Below are positions 33,160 through 41,977 of a DNA stretch of 64,000 nt, piece after piece. The stretch covers positions 22,541 through 86,540 of the forward strand of contig JOHN01000050.1 of assembly GCA_000719695.1 (NCBI GenBank), read 5' to 3'. Under the pieces are notes generated by a model. It ran no database searches. It saw nothing but the letters and a program-made list of their open reading frames with translations, and was not told the origin of the DNA. A program made the position numbers and the translations under genes. How positions within the stretch are numbered: position 1 is the stretch's first letter; each line of letters opens with the position of its first letter. The stretch comes from Streptomyces sp. NRRL F-6131 (GTDB lineage Bacteria > Actinomycetota > Actinomycetes > Streptomycetales > Streptomycetaceae).

Positions 33160-33412
33160 AAAGGGGGAGGGTCTGCCCGTGGGACCGAAGCTGCCGCGCC
33201 GACCTCCACCCCCGCACCCGCCTCCGGCCCGGGGCCCGCAGGCCGCGACGGTGAGCCGGGAGCCACGGCGGCGCAGGTGTAGGGGGTCAACCCGGCCGAC
33301 GGGTGCTACCCGCCGGTAGCCACCCCCAACCGGCGGCCGGACCGCCCCCCGGCAAGGGATAACCTTGGGTGCCCCGGGAGCGGGCGACCGACCCAAGAGG
33401 AATCAGAACAGC

Positions 33413-36199
33413 GTGGCGCACGACAGGCAGGACCCGGCCCTGGTGGGGCGGCAGCGTGAGACGGAGCTGCTGACCGCCGCCCTGGAGCGGGCCGCGGACG
33501 GAGCGGGCGGCGCCACGGTGCTGCTGCGCGGCGAGGCCGGCGTCGGCAAGAGCACGCTGCTCGCCCGGGTGGAGCGCTCGGCCCGCGAACGCGGGTTCAC
33601 CGTGCTGCGGGCGGTCGGCGCGGAGGCCGAGACCGACCTCGCGTTCGGCGCCCTCCACCAGGCGCTCTGGTCGCTGCTCCAGCGTTCCGACGCCCTGTCG
33701 GCCCACCAGCGCGACGCCCTGGAGAGCGCCTTCGGCGGCCGCTCCGGCCCCCCGAGCGGCTTCGCCGTCGGCGCCGCCGCGCTCGCCCTGCTCGACGAGG
33801 CGGTGCGCACCGCCCCCGTGCTGCTGCTCCTGGACGACCTGCACTGGATCGACTCCTCCAGCACGACCGTCTTCGGCTTCCTGCACCGGCGCTGCGCCGA
33901 CCTGCCGCTGGTGATCGTCGGCGCCACCCGCCCGGACGGCACGGCGGCCCAGACCTGGCAGGCCGAGGCCGTCGACGTCCGGGCGCTGCCCCGGGCGGAC
34001 GCCGCCGCGCTGCTCGGCACCTGCTACCCCGAGCTGGCCGCGACCACCCGGGACCGGGTGCTGGCCGAGGCGGACGGCAACCCGCTGGCGCTGGTCGAGC
34101 TGCCGCGCCAGCTGGCCGCCGCCCAGCAGCGCGGGGTGGCCCCGCTGCCCGACCGGCTGCCGCTGGGGCGCCGGCTGGAGCGGCTGTTCGCCGACCGGCT
34201 GGCCGCGCTGACCCCGGAGGCCGGCCGGCTGCTGCTGCTCGGCGCCCTCGCCACCGGCCCGGACCTGAGCAGCGGGGTGTGGCTGCGCGCCGTCGCCGGT
34301 GGCGACACCCCCGAGGCGGACGCCACCCCCGGCGCGACCGGCGACGACGTCCGGGCGAACCTGGAGCGGATCGAGAGCGACGGCCTCGCCCGGCTCGACG
34401 CCGCCGGGCAGCTGGTGTTCCGCCACCCCCTGGCCCGTACGGCCGTGGTGTCCGCCGCCTCCGACGCCGCCCGTCGCGAGGCCCACCGCGCCCTGGCCGG
34501 TGCCCTCGCCCCGGGCGACCCCGGGCGGCTGGTCCACGAGGCGGCGGCCGCCCTGCTGCCGGACGAGGACCTCGCGCACCGGCTCCAGGAGGCCGGCCGC
34601 GACCTCGCGCAGCGCGGCGGCGACGCGGAGGGCGCGCTGCTGCTGGAGCGCGCCGCCGCCCTCAGCCCCAGCTCCTGCGACCGCGTCCGCCGGCTCACCT
34701 GGGCGGCCGTGATGGCCGCCCGCGGCGGTCAGCTGCGCCACACCGCGGCCCTGGTGGAGGAGCTGAAGGCGGGCACGGTGCCGCAGGACGTCGCCCCGCT
34801 GTTCGCCTACGCGGTGGTGTACGCGGACCAGAGCCACCACGTCGACTTCGCCTCCTCGGCGGCGCTGCTGCCCACCGCCCTGGACACCCTCGCAGCGCCG
34901 GGCGCCGACACCTTCGGCGGGCTGGTCGAGCAGGTCTTCTTCAAGCTGCTGCTGGCCGCCAGCTACACCGACGACCCGTGGGCCTGGCGGGCCCTGCACC
35001 GGCACCGGGACGCCGTCTCCGAGGCGGGCCGGCTCTGCCTGCGGGCCTGGACGGACCCGGGCCCGGGCGTGGCAGACGCGCTGCTGGCCGTGGCCGAGGG
35101 CATGACGCAGGAGCAGGAGGCCGGCGCGGCCTGGCTGCTGCTCTGGACGGCCGCGGCGCTCGACTGCCCCGAGGGCGACCTCTGGCAGCGCTTCACCGGC
35201 CTGCACGGCTACGCCACCCAGGGCTCGGTGGCGAAGGCCAAGAGCCACCAGGACTTCCTGCTCGGCCACTGGGAGCGGGCCGAGGTCTGCCTGCGCGAGG
35301 CCGAGATCGCGGACGAGCTCGGCTACCACACCAACGGCCTGATGTTCCGGCAGTACTACGCGCACTTCCTGGCGGGCCGGGGCGACGAGGCCGGACTGGC
35401 GGAGATCGCCCGGGCGATCGGGCCGGTCGCCGCCCGGGCCCGGATGCGGTTCGTCCTCGACCGCCTGACCCATCTGCGCGGGCTGGCCGCGCTCGCCCAC
35501 GGGCGCCACGAGGAGGCTTACGGGCACTTCTGCGAACTCACCCCGCCGGGGCGGCTGACCGGCGGCCGGCCCTGGCAGCACGCACTGGTCCTCGACCTGG
35601 TGACCGCCGCCGTGCACACCGGCCGCCGCGAGGAGGCGCTGGCGCACCTGGCGGCGGCCCGGGCGGTCGGCTCGGCGGGGTTCTCCGGCCGGCACGCGTT
35701 CCTGGTGGCGGCGGCCACCGCGGTGGCCGCCGAGGACGACGGGGCCGAGGACGCCTACCGCGCCGCGTACGCGGTGCCGGGCGCCGAGCGGTGGGCGTTC
35801 GACCTCGCCCGGCTCCGGCTCGCCCACGGCTCCTGGCTGCGCCGGCGGCACCGCGCGGGCGCCCGGGAGGTGCTGCGCGCGGCCCACCACGTGTTCCGCC
35901 GGCTGGCGGCGGAGCCGTGGGCGCTGCGGTGCGAGGAGGAGCTGCGGGCCGCGGGGGACGCGGTGGTCCCGCAGCAGCGCGGACCGGCCGCGGAGCCGTC
36001 CGGCCTGACCGGGCAGGAGCTGCGGATCGCCCGGCTGGCCGCGACCGGCCTGACCAACAAGGAGATCGGCCGGCAGCTCCAGCTGTCGCCCCGGACCGTC
36101 GCCGCCCACCTGTACAAGATCTTCCCCAAGCTGGGGATCACCTCCCGGGCCGCCCTCGCGCACGCCCTCGGGCAGGAGCTCGGCGCCGACGTCGGCTGA
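33413..36199 (+). CDS. Large LuxR-family (LAL) ATP-binding regulator
   Basis: The 928-residue product has an N-terminal AAA ATPase with Walker A GEAGVGKST at about residue 40 and Walker B LLLLDDLHW at about 142, a long TPR-like helical middle, and a C-terminal LuxR helix-turn-helix (LTGQELRIARLAATGLTNKE, then VAAHLYKIFPKLGI). LAL regulators commonly activate secondary metabolism or sugar use. GTG 33413 was chosen; AGAGGA lies upstream at a slightly long distance. It is placed between the two clusters, so which genes it controls is open. Confidence 0.9.
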   Translation: MAHDRQDPALVGRQRETELLTAALERAADGAGGATVLLRGEAGVGKSTLLARVERSARERGFTVLRAVGAEAETDLAFGALHQALWSLLQRSDALSAHQRDALESAFGGRSGPPSGFAVGAAALALLDEAVRTAPVLLLLDDLHWIDSSSTTVFGFLHRRCADLPLVIVGATRPDGTAAQTWQAEAVDVRALPRADAAALLGTCYPELAATTRDRVLAEADGNPLALVELPRQLAAAQQRGVAPLPDRLPLGRRLERLFADRLAALTPEAGRLLLLGALATGPDLSSGVWLRAVAGGDTPEADATPGATGDDVRANLERIESDGLARLDAAGQLVFRHPLARTAVVSAASDAARREAHRALAGALAPGDPGRLVHEAAAALLPDEDLAHRLQEAGRDLAQRGGDAEGALLLERAAALSPSSCDRVRRLTWAAVMAARGGQLRHTAALVEELKAGTVPQDVAPLFAYAVVYADQSHHVDFASSAALLPTALDTLAAPGADTFGGLVEQVFFKLLLAASYTDDPWAWRALHRHRDAVSEAGRLCLRAWTDPGPGVADALLAVAEGMTQEQEAGAAWLLLWTAAALDCPEGDLWQRFTGLHGYATQGSVAKAKSHQDFLLGHWERAEVCLREAEIADELGYHTNGLMFRQYYAHFLAGRGDEAGLAEIARAIGPVAARARMRFVLDRLTHLRGLAALAHGRHEEAYGHFCELTPPGRLTGGRPWQHALVLDLVTAAVHTGRREEALAHLAAARAVGSAGFSGRHAFLVAAATAVAAEDDGAEDAYRAAYAVPGAERWAFDLARLRLAHGSWLRRRHRAGAREVLRAAHHVFRRLAAEPWALRCEEELRAAGDAVVPQQRGPAAEPSGLTGQELRIARLAATGLTNKEIGRQLQLSPRTVAAHLYKIFPKLGITSRAALAHALGQELGADVG

Positions 36200-36364
36200 G
36201 GACGGGCCCCGGCGTTCGACCCGCCCGCTGCCGGTCGACGGACCGGGGCGATGACCTATCGGGCAACCGATGGTGGCCCGAGAGGGCAGTCAGATGACCT
36301 AACCACCCCCTCCGCCCGTCGGTCAGGCTGGCTGCGCAGGCTTCGAGCGGAGGACGGTGGGCAG

Positions 36365-37360
36365 ATGGGCGTGGGTCGGACGGGCGTGCGCGTGACGACC
36401 GCGTCCGTCCCGGACGGCGAGAAGGCGGCGTTCCTGAGCGGCGCGGTCTCGCGGACGCTGGTGCCGGTGGAGCTGCGCCCGCTCACCCCCCGACGGCCGT
36501 TCGACGGGCTCCTGGTGTCCCACCGGCTCGGCTACGTACGGGTCTCCACGCTGGAGGCCGACGCCGCCCGGGTCACCCGCACGGCCGCGCTGATCGCGCG
36601 GGCCCCGCGCAGCGAGCCGCAGGTCGGTGTCGGCGTGCAGCTGGCGGGCCGGGCCGTCCTGGAGCAGGACGGGCGGCGGGCGGAGGTGACGGCCGGCGGG
36701 CTCGTCCTGTACGACACGGCCCGCCCGTACGCCGTCCACTATCCGGAGCGCTTCCGCACCCACCTGTTCCACCTGCCGCGCCGGCTGCTCGGGGTGCCGG
36801 AGCGGGAGCTGCGGCGCGCCTCCGCGACGGCGGTCGGCCCGGCGGAGGGGTGCGGCCCGGTGATCCTGCCGTTCCTGGAGGTGCTCGCCGCCTCCGCCGA
36901 CTCCTACTCCGCGCCGGTCGGCGACCGGCTGGCCGGCAGCGTCGCCGACCTGCTGAGCACGCTGGTCGCCCAGCTGGCGGCCGGCCGGGCGGCGGAGGAC
37001 GGCGGGCCGGGCACGCCCAACGCCCACCTGGTCCGCCGGGTGCGGGCCTTCATCGACCGCCACCTGGGCGATCCGGAGCTGGGGCCGGAACGGATCGCGC
37101 AGGCCCACCACATCTCGGTGCGGTACCTGCACCGGCTCTTCGAGGGGGAGGGGGTGACGGTGGGCCGGCTGGTCCAGCAGCGCCGGCTGGAGGCGTGCGC
37201 CCGTGAACTGGCCCGGCGCGGCCGGACGGCGCCCACGGTGTCGGCGGTCGCCCAGCGCTGGGGGTTCGTCAACCCGGCGCACTTCAGCCGGACCTTCCGC
37301 GCCGCGTACGGCGTCCCGCCCAGCGAGTGGCGGGGGCCGGGGCCGGACGGGGCCGTCTGA
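36365..37360 (+). CDS. AraC-family regulator (AraC_binding_2 type), first of two
   Basis: The 331-residue product has an N-terminal AraC-binding-like domain of about 190 residues (starting near ASVPDGEKAAFLSGAVSRT) and a C-terminal HTH_18 domain (ERIAQAHHISVRYLHRLFEG, ending WGFVNPAHFSRTFRAAYG). It shares this architecture with the gene at 38717, with an alpha/beta hydrolase between them. Upstream in-frame extension to 36251 lacks family support. These regulators often control nearby enzymes, here possibly the hydrolase. Confidence 0.88.
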   Translation: MGVGRTGVRVTTASVPDGEKAAFLSGAVSRTLVPVELRPLTPRRPFDGLLVSHRLGYVRVSTLEADAARVTRTAALIARAPRSEPQVGVGVQLAGRAVLEQDGRRAEVTAGGLVLYDTARPYAVHYPERFRTHLFHLPRRLLGVPERELRRASATAVGPAEGCGPVILPFLEVLAASADSYSAPVGDRLAGSVADLLSTLVAQLAAGRAAEDGGPGTPNAHLVRRVRAFIDRHLGDPELGPERIAQAHHISVRYLHRLFEGEGVTVGRLVQQRRLEACARELARRGRTAPTVSAVAQRWGFVNPAHFSRTFRAAYGVPPSEWRGPGPDGAV

Positions 37361-37571
37361 CGCGCGAGCACCGCCGCCGGACCGCGGCGACCGGCGTACG
37401 GGGACCTGCCCGGGACGACCGGTCCGCCGCCCGGTCGGACCCGCCCGAACGTGCACGGTCGGACCAGCGCGCCCGCCGTCCGGGCCGTACCGTCGCGAGC
37501 GGTGCACCCGTACGCCGGGCAGGCGCCCACGACGTCCGTTCCGGCGGCCGGCGGACCAGGCCGGGGCGCCC

Positions 37572-38654
37572 ATGATCGAAGCCAGGAGCACAGAGTTGTC
37601 CGACCCCACGCCCGCCCCCGACCGCCGGCCCGTCCTCGACCGGGAGCTCCAGGAGTTCCTGGACGCCTGGACCGACCGGGCCGAACGCACCGGCCGGACC
37701 GCGACGGATCCGCCGGACCTGTCCTTCCTCGACCCCCTCCCCGGCTCCCTCCCCGGCCCCCACGACGCACCGGGCGCCGACTCCGCCCACCCGGCCGACC
37801 CCGACGACCCCGCTGACCCCGACGACCCGTACGGCACCACGACGGAGTGGCTCGCGCTGCCCTGCGGACCGACCGGGCGGGTGCGCGTCCGGGTGACCAG
37901 ACCGGTCGGCGCCGCCGAGCCGTGCCCCGTGGTGCTCTTCCTGCCGGGCCTCGGCTGGTCGCCGGGCGAGGCCGCCCACTACGACCGGCTGGTCCGCGAA
38001 CTCGCCCTCGGCGCCGACGCCGCCGTGGTCTACGTGGACTACGCGCGGGCGCCCGCCACCCGCTACCCGGTGGCCGTCGAGCAGTGCCACGCGGTGGCCC
38101 GGTGGATCCACGCCCACGGCCACGAGCTGGGCCTGGCGGGGAGGCGGATGGCCGCCGTCGGCGACTCGGCGGGGGCCAACCTGGTGGCCGCGCTGACCCT
38201 CCTCGCCCGCGAGCACGGGGACGTCCGGCTGCTCCACCAGGTGCTGCTCTGCCCGGTCACCGACGCGGACTTCGACACCCCGTCCTACCGCCGCTTCGCC
38301 ACCGGGTACTTCCTGCACCGCGAGCACATGCGCCGGTTCTGGGACGAGTACCTGCCCGAGCCGGACCGGCGGCGCGAGGCGACCGCCGCGCCCCTGCGGG
38401 CTTCGCTGGAACAGCTCGCCGGACTGCCCCCGGCGCTGGTGGTCACCGCCGAGGCGGACGTGCTGCGGGACGAGGGCGAGGCCTACGCGGCCAGGCTCCG
38501 CGCGGCCGGGGTGCCGGTGGTGGCGACGCGCTACCAGGGCGCGGTGCACGGCTTCCTGCTGCTCGACGCGCACTGCCCCACCGGGACGTCCCGCGCCGCG
38601 CTGATCCAGGTCGTCGACACCGTGCACGTCGCCCTGCACCGCCGCGCCTGGTGA
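37572..38654 (+). CDS. Alpha/beta hydrolase (HSL/acetyl-hydrolase type, altered oxyanion motif)
   Basis: The 360-residue product has a disordered acidic Pro/Asp-rich N-terminal 90 residues, then an alpha/beta hydrolase domain. The nucleophile motif is GDSAG, the acid is in ADVLRDEGEAYA and the His in GAVHGF, the layout of hormone-sensitive-lipase-type esterases. The HGGG oxyanion motif of that family is replaced by LPGLGWSPG, which is unusual. The ATG at 37572 begins the unique N-terminus. It sits between two AraC regulators of the same design and likely is controlled by one of them. Confidence 0.83.
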   Translation: MIEARSTELSDPTPAPDRRPVLDRELQEFLDAWTDRAERTGRTATDPPDLSFLDPLPGSLPGPHDAPGADSAHPADPDDPADPDDPYGTTTEWLALPCGPTGRVRVRVTRPVGAAEPCPVVLFLPGLGWSPGEAAHYDRLVRELALGADAAVVYVDYARAPATRYPVAVEQCHAVARWIHAHGHELGLAGRRMAAVGDSAGANLVAALTLLAREHGDVRLLHQVLLCPVTDADFDTPSYRRFATGYFLHREHMRRFWDEYLPEPDRRREATAAPLRASLEQLAGLPPALVVTAEADVLRDEGEAYAARLRAAGVPVVATRYQGAVHGFLLLDAHCPTGTSRAALIQVVDTVHVALHRRAW

Positions 38655-38716
38655 CGGACCCCGGTCCTGTTCCGGCCTCCGTCCTGTTCTTCCACCCCTA
38701 CGTCCGAGGAGCCGTG

Positions 38717-39688
38717 ATGTCCGTCGTTCTCGACACCGCCGAGGTGCCGCCGGCCGACCGTGCCGAGTACTGGCACGAGGCCGTCACCCGGACCTTCGTC
38801 CCGCTGGACGTGGCTCTGCTGGAGCGAGCCCCGGACCCGGCCGTCATCGTCAGCCACGGCCTGGGCGCCGTCCAGGTCTCCCGGGTGCAGGCCGGCCCGC
38901 AGCGGGTCGAGCGCAGTGCGGGCCTGATCGCCCGGGGCGGCGAGGACCACCTCACCCTGGCGCTCCAGCACCGCGGCACCGCACGGCTGGAGCAGAACGG
39001 GCTGCGGGTGGAGCTGCGGCCGGGGACCTTCGCGGTCTCGGACGCCGGGCGGCCGTTCGCCAAGGAGCTGACCGAGCCGTTCGACTTCACCGCCCTGCAC
39101 TGGCCCCGGTCGGCGGTGGGCGTCTCCGAGGAGGACCTGCGGGTGCTCACCGCGACGGTCTTCGACACCGGTGACGCCACCGCCCGGCTGGTGGCCGCGT
39201 ACGTGGACCGGCTCGCCCGGTCGGCCGGTGCGATGGAGCCGCGGTCGGCGGCCCGGCTCGCCACCACGGCGCTCGACCTGCTCGCGGTCCTCGCCCATGA
39301 GCGGCGCGGCCGGTCCGTGCCGGAGGCGCCCGAGGCGGCCCTGGCCACGCTCGCCCGGGTGAAGGACCACGTCCTGCGCCACCTCGGCGACCAGGACCTC
39401 TCGCCGGAGCGGATCGCGGCCGCCCACCACGTGTCGGTGCGGCACCTGCACAAGCTGTTCCGTTTCGAGGGGGTGACGGTGACCCGCTGGATCCAGCGTC
39501 AGCGGCTCGACATGTGCCGCCGTGACCTGGGCCGACCGGCGGCGGGCCGGGCGACGGTGGCGGCGGTCGCGGCCCGCTGGGGCTTCGCCAGCGCCAGCCA
39601 CTTCAGCCGGGCCTTCCGGGCCGCGTACGGGGTCTCCCCGCGCGAGTGGCAGGCCGACGCGGGCGCGGCCGCGGTGCCGGGGCGGTAG
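38717..39688 (+). CDS. AraC-family regulator (AraC_binding_2 type), second of two
   Basis: The 323-residue product has the same order as the gene at 36365: an N-terminal sensor domain with PADRAEYWHEAVTRTFVPLD and DHLTLALQHRGTARLEQNG, and a C-terminal HTH_18 domain ending WGFASASHFSRAFRAAYGVS. GAGGA lies 7 nt before the ATG. The pair probably arose by duplication, since both keep the H-x-V-S-V-R-x-L-H-x-L-F recognition helix. A bidirectional terminator follows. Confidence 0.9.
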   Translation: MSVVLDTAEVPPADRAEYWHEAVTRTFVPLDVALLERAPDPAVIVSHGLGAVQVSRVQAGPQRVERSAGLIARGGEDHLTLALQHRGTARLEQNGLRVELRPGTFAVSDAGRPFAKELTEPFDFTALHWPRSAVGVSEEDLRVLTATVFDTGDATARLVAAYVDRLARSAGAMEPRSAARLATTALDLLAVLAHERRGRSVPEAPEAALATLARVKDHVLRHLGDQDLSPERIAAAHHVSVRHLHKLFRFEGVTVTRWIQRQRLDMCRRDLGRPAAGRATVAAVAARWGFASASHFSRAFRAAYGVSPREWQADAGAAAVPGR

Positions 39689-39696
39689 GCGGAGAA

Positions 39697-39739
39697 CCAC
39701 GGGTGGGCCGGTCGTCGGTGACGACCGGCCCACCCGTGG
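39697..39739. terminator. Bidirectional terminator, 20-bp stem
   Basis: CCACGGGTGGGCCGGTCGTC and its exact complement are separated by GGT, between the stops of the AraC gene and the convergent YoaK-like gene. Confidence 0.95.
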
Positions 39740-39752
39740 CGTCCACCGGGCC

Positions 39753-40517
39753 CTAGATCGGGGCCGCCCAGGGGGCGTCCGGGGGAGAGCGGCGGCGGGC
39801 GGTCAGCGTGGTGACGAGCAGCAGGGCGGCGGCCGCGGCGAGGGCGGTGGCCGGGTGGCCGTGCAGGATGAGTGCGGCGCCCGCGAGGCCGCCCAGCAGC
39901 ATGGCCAGGGCGGACAGCAGCCGGCGTCCCGGGCGGGGCGCCGTACCGCCGGCCGCCGTGGAGTCGGCGGCGAGGCCGGTGAGGGTGAGGGTGAGCACGG
40001 TGGTGGTCAGGTCCGGCACGCCGAGCCGCCGGGCCACCGCGTTCTGCAGTCCCATGCCCAGGCCCAGCAGCACGATCAGCGGGTACTGCGCGTCGCCGCC
40101 TCCGGCGACCCAGCCACCGGCCCCACCGGCCCCACCGCCGCCGACGAGCGCGGCGGTGGCGGCCGCCGCGGCCGTCAGGGCCGTCTGGACGCCGGTGGCC
40201 AGCGCCAGCAGGCGACCGCGGTGGGCGGCCGCCCGGCCGGCGAGCCGGCCACCGGCCAGCGCGCCGGCCAGGAAGGCCGCGAGGGAGACCAGCGAGGCCG
40301 GGGCGGACAGGCCCGGCGCTCCCGCCAGGGCGAACCCGAGGAAGACCACGTTGCCGGTCATGTTCGCCACGAAGACGTGCCCGAGGCCGAGGTAGCTGAC
40401 CGCGTCGACCACACCGGTGGTCACCGTCAGCAGCAGCATCAGCGGTGGCAGCGGTCCGTGCCGGTCCCCGCGCGGCGGGACGAGCGTCCGCAGCGCGTCA
40501 GTCAGCAGCGCGCGCAC
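39753..40517 (-). CDS. YoaK/DUF1275 family membrane protein
   Basis: The 254-residue product has six or so hydrophobic helices; the first carries TTGVVDAVSYLGLGHVFVAN followed by MTGN, the signature of DUF1275 proteins. Function is unknown in the family, though a small-molecule transport role is often guessed. The GTG start lies 20 nt inside the end of the DoxX-like gene, so the two are translationally coupled. Confidence 0.87.
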   Translation of the reverse strand: MRALLTDALRTLVPPRGDRHGPLPPLMLLLTVTTGVVDAVSYLGLGHVFVANMTGNVVFLGFALAGAPGLSAPASLVSLAAFLAGALAGGRLAGRAAAHRGRLLALATGVQTALTAAAAATAALVGGGGAGGAGGWVAGGGDAQYPLIVLLGLGMGLQNAVARRLGVPDLTTTVLTLTLTGLAADSTAAGGTAPRPGRRLLSALAMLLGGLAGAALILHGHPATALAAAAALLLVTTLTARRRSPPDAPWAAPI

Positions 40518-41022
40518 CGGACGCGGCCCCCTCCGGCGCGGCCGGGCGGTGCAGCACAGCCCGGGTGAGCAGGCCGCTGACGGGGCCGAGCACGACCGCC
40601 GCGACGGTGAGCGGGAGCGGCCAGTCGGTCAGGCCGGCGGCGTGGTCCGCCGACCACCGGCCGGGGCCGGTGAGGGCGAGCGCCCCCGCGACCACGACCA
40701 GGACCAGCGGGTACTCGTAGCCGTCGTCCTGCACCCAGAGGCCGTGCGGGAGCTTGACGGTCATCGCGACCGTCATCACGCCCATGGCGACCATGGCCGC
40801 CAGGGGCGTGAGCGCGCCCAGGGCCAGGAACAGGCCCGAGCCGACCTGCCCGGCGCCCGCGGCGAGGGCGGTGAGGGTCCCGCCGCGGAAGCCGTCGTGC
40901 CGGAACTCGTCCGTGCCGCCCGCCAGGCCGTTGCCGCCCAGGTGGTGGCTCACCTTCTGTACGCCGTGCCCGGCGATGAGCAGGCCCACCACCACCCGGA
41001 GGATCAGCAGTCCGGTATCCAT
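40498..41022 (-). CDS. DoxX-like membrane protein
   Basis: The 174-residue product starts MDTGLLILRVVVGLLIAGHG and has four hydrophobic helices with GHGVQKVSHHLGG in the first loop, the DoxX pattern. DoxX proteins are linked to redox homeostasis and quinone or thiol stress in actinobacteria. It overlaps the YoaK-like gene and lies downstream of a repeat-rich gap behind the isochorismatase gene. Confidence 0.87.
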   Translation of the reverse strand: MDTGLLILRVVVGLLIAGHGVQKVSHHLGGNGLAGGTDEFRHDGFRGGTLTALAAGAGQVGSGLFLALGALTPLAAMVAMGVMTVAMTVKLPHGLWVQDDGYEYPLVLVVVAGALALTGPGRWSADHAAGLTDWPLPLTVAAVVLGPVSGLLTRAVLHRPAAPEGAASGARAAD

Positions 41023-41073
41023 CGTGTCCTGTCCTGTTCCTGTCCTGGTCCTGAATCTCGGTCCTGGTCGCTG

Positions 41074-41200
41074 TGTCCGGCGCCGTGCCGGTCGGGTGTC
41101 CGGCACCGCGTCCCGCGCTGTGTCCGGCGCCGAGCCGGCCGGGGTGTCCGGCGCGGCGCCGGGCCGGCCGGGGTGTCCGGCCCGGCGCCGGGCCGGGAGG
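41074..41200 (-). repeat. TGTCCGGC tandem repeats with a 20-nt palindrome
   Basis: TGTCCGG recurs at 41074, 41097, 41121, 41145 and 41174 on the plus strand, about 23-29 bp apart, with CGCCG/GCCGG-rich bodies between. The perfect palindrome CCGGCCCGGCGCCGGGCCGG (41177-41196) lies 12 nt past the isochorismatase stop and could act as its terminator. Confidence 0.75.
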
Positions 41201-41207
41201 GGCGGGG

Positions 41208-41870
41208 TCAGCCGGCGGCGTGCTCGCCGATGACGGACTGCGCGTAGACGACGCCGAGGCCGTAGGCACCGGCGTGCTCCTTGACGATCTCCATGACGGC
41301 GCCGTAGGTCTCCGTCCGGGCCCAGTCGCGCTGGAGCTCCAGCAGCACCTGGACCCAGGTGACGGGCACCGCGCCGGCCTGCGTCATCCGCTGGATCGCG
41401 TGCTCGTGGGCCTGCGGGGAGACACCGCCGGAGGCGTCGGTGACCACGTAGACCTCGTAGCCCTGGTCGAGCATCGACAGCACCGGCAGGACCAGGCAGA
41501 CCTCGGTCCACAGACCGGCGATGACGACCTTCTCGCGGCCGGTGGCCTTGACCGCCTCGACCAGCGCCGGGTCCTCCCAGGCGTTCATCGAGGTGCGGTC
41601 GATGATCTCCGCGTCCGGGAAGACCGCGCCGAGCTGCGGCAGCAGCGGGCCGGAGAACGACTCGGCGGCGACGGTGGTGAGCACGGCGGGCACGTCGAAG
41701 GCCTTGGCGGCCTTGGCGAGGCCGACGGTGGCGTTGATGATCGCGGTCCGGTCGCCGCTGCCGGTGCCGAAGAACATCTGCGGCTGGTGGTCGACGAAGA
41801 GCACCACGGCGTTGTCCGGGGTCAGCAGGTCGGGGCTGGCGGTGGCGGAGACCTGGGTGAAGTCGATCAC
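41208..41870 (-). CDS. Isochorismatase-like cysteine hydrolase
   Basis: The 220-residue product has the catalytic Asp in NAVVLFVDHQPQM, a Lys in REKVVIAG and the nucleophile Cys in TEVCLVLPVL, the D-K-C triad of the isochorismatase/nicotinamidase superfamily. Several members act on amides or N-carbamoyl compounds. GTG 41870 has AAGGAC 6-8 nt upstream. Just over 100 bp upstream lies an amidohydrolase gene in the same direction, suggesting a small hydrolytic pathway. Confidence 0.87.
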   Translation of the reverse strand: MIDFTQVSATASPDLLTPDNAVVLFVDHQPQMFFGTGSGDRTAIINATVGLAKAAKAFDVPAVLTTVAAESFSGPLLPQLGAVFPDAEIIDRTSMNAWEDPALVEAVKATGREKVVIAGLWTEVCLVLPVLSMLDQGYEVYVVTDASGGVSPQAHEHAIQRMTQAGAVPVTWVQVLLELQRDWARTETYGAVMEIVKEHAGAYGLGVVYAQSVIGEHAAG

Positions 41871-41977
41871 GGGAGGGTCCTTTCGGGGGGTCCCGGGGTG
41901 TCCGGGGGTTCTGGAGGATCCGGCGCACGGTGGTCCGTGGCGGAAGTCGGGGGGCGCCCCGCGAGGGGGCGGGGCGG

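Noticed and set aside
33287..36163. Long minus-strand frame opposite the LuxR regulator
   Set aside because: No domain is recognisable, and it also runs over the region near the tRNA.
41941..41951. Lone GGAAGTCGG behind the isochorismatase gene
   Set aside because: There is no matching right arm.
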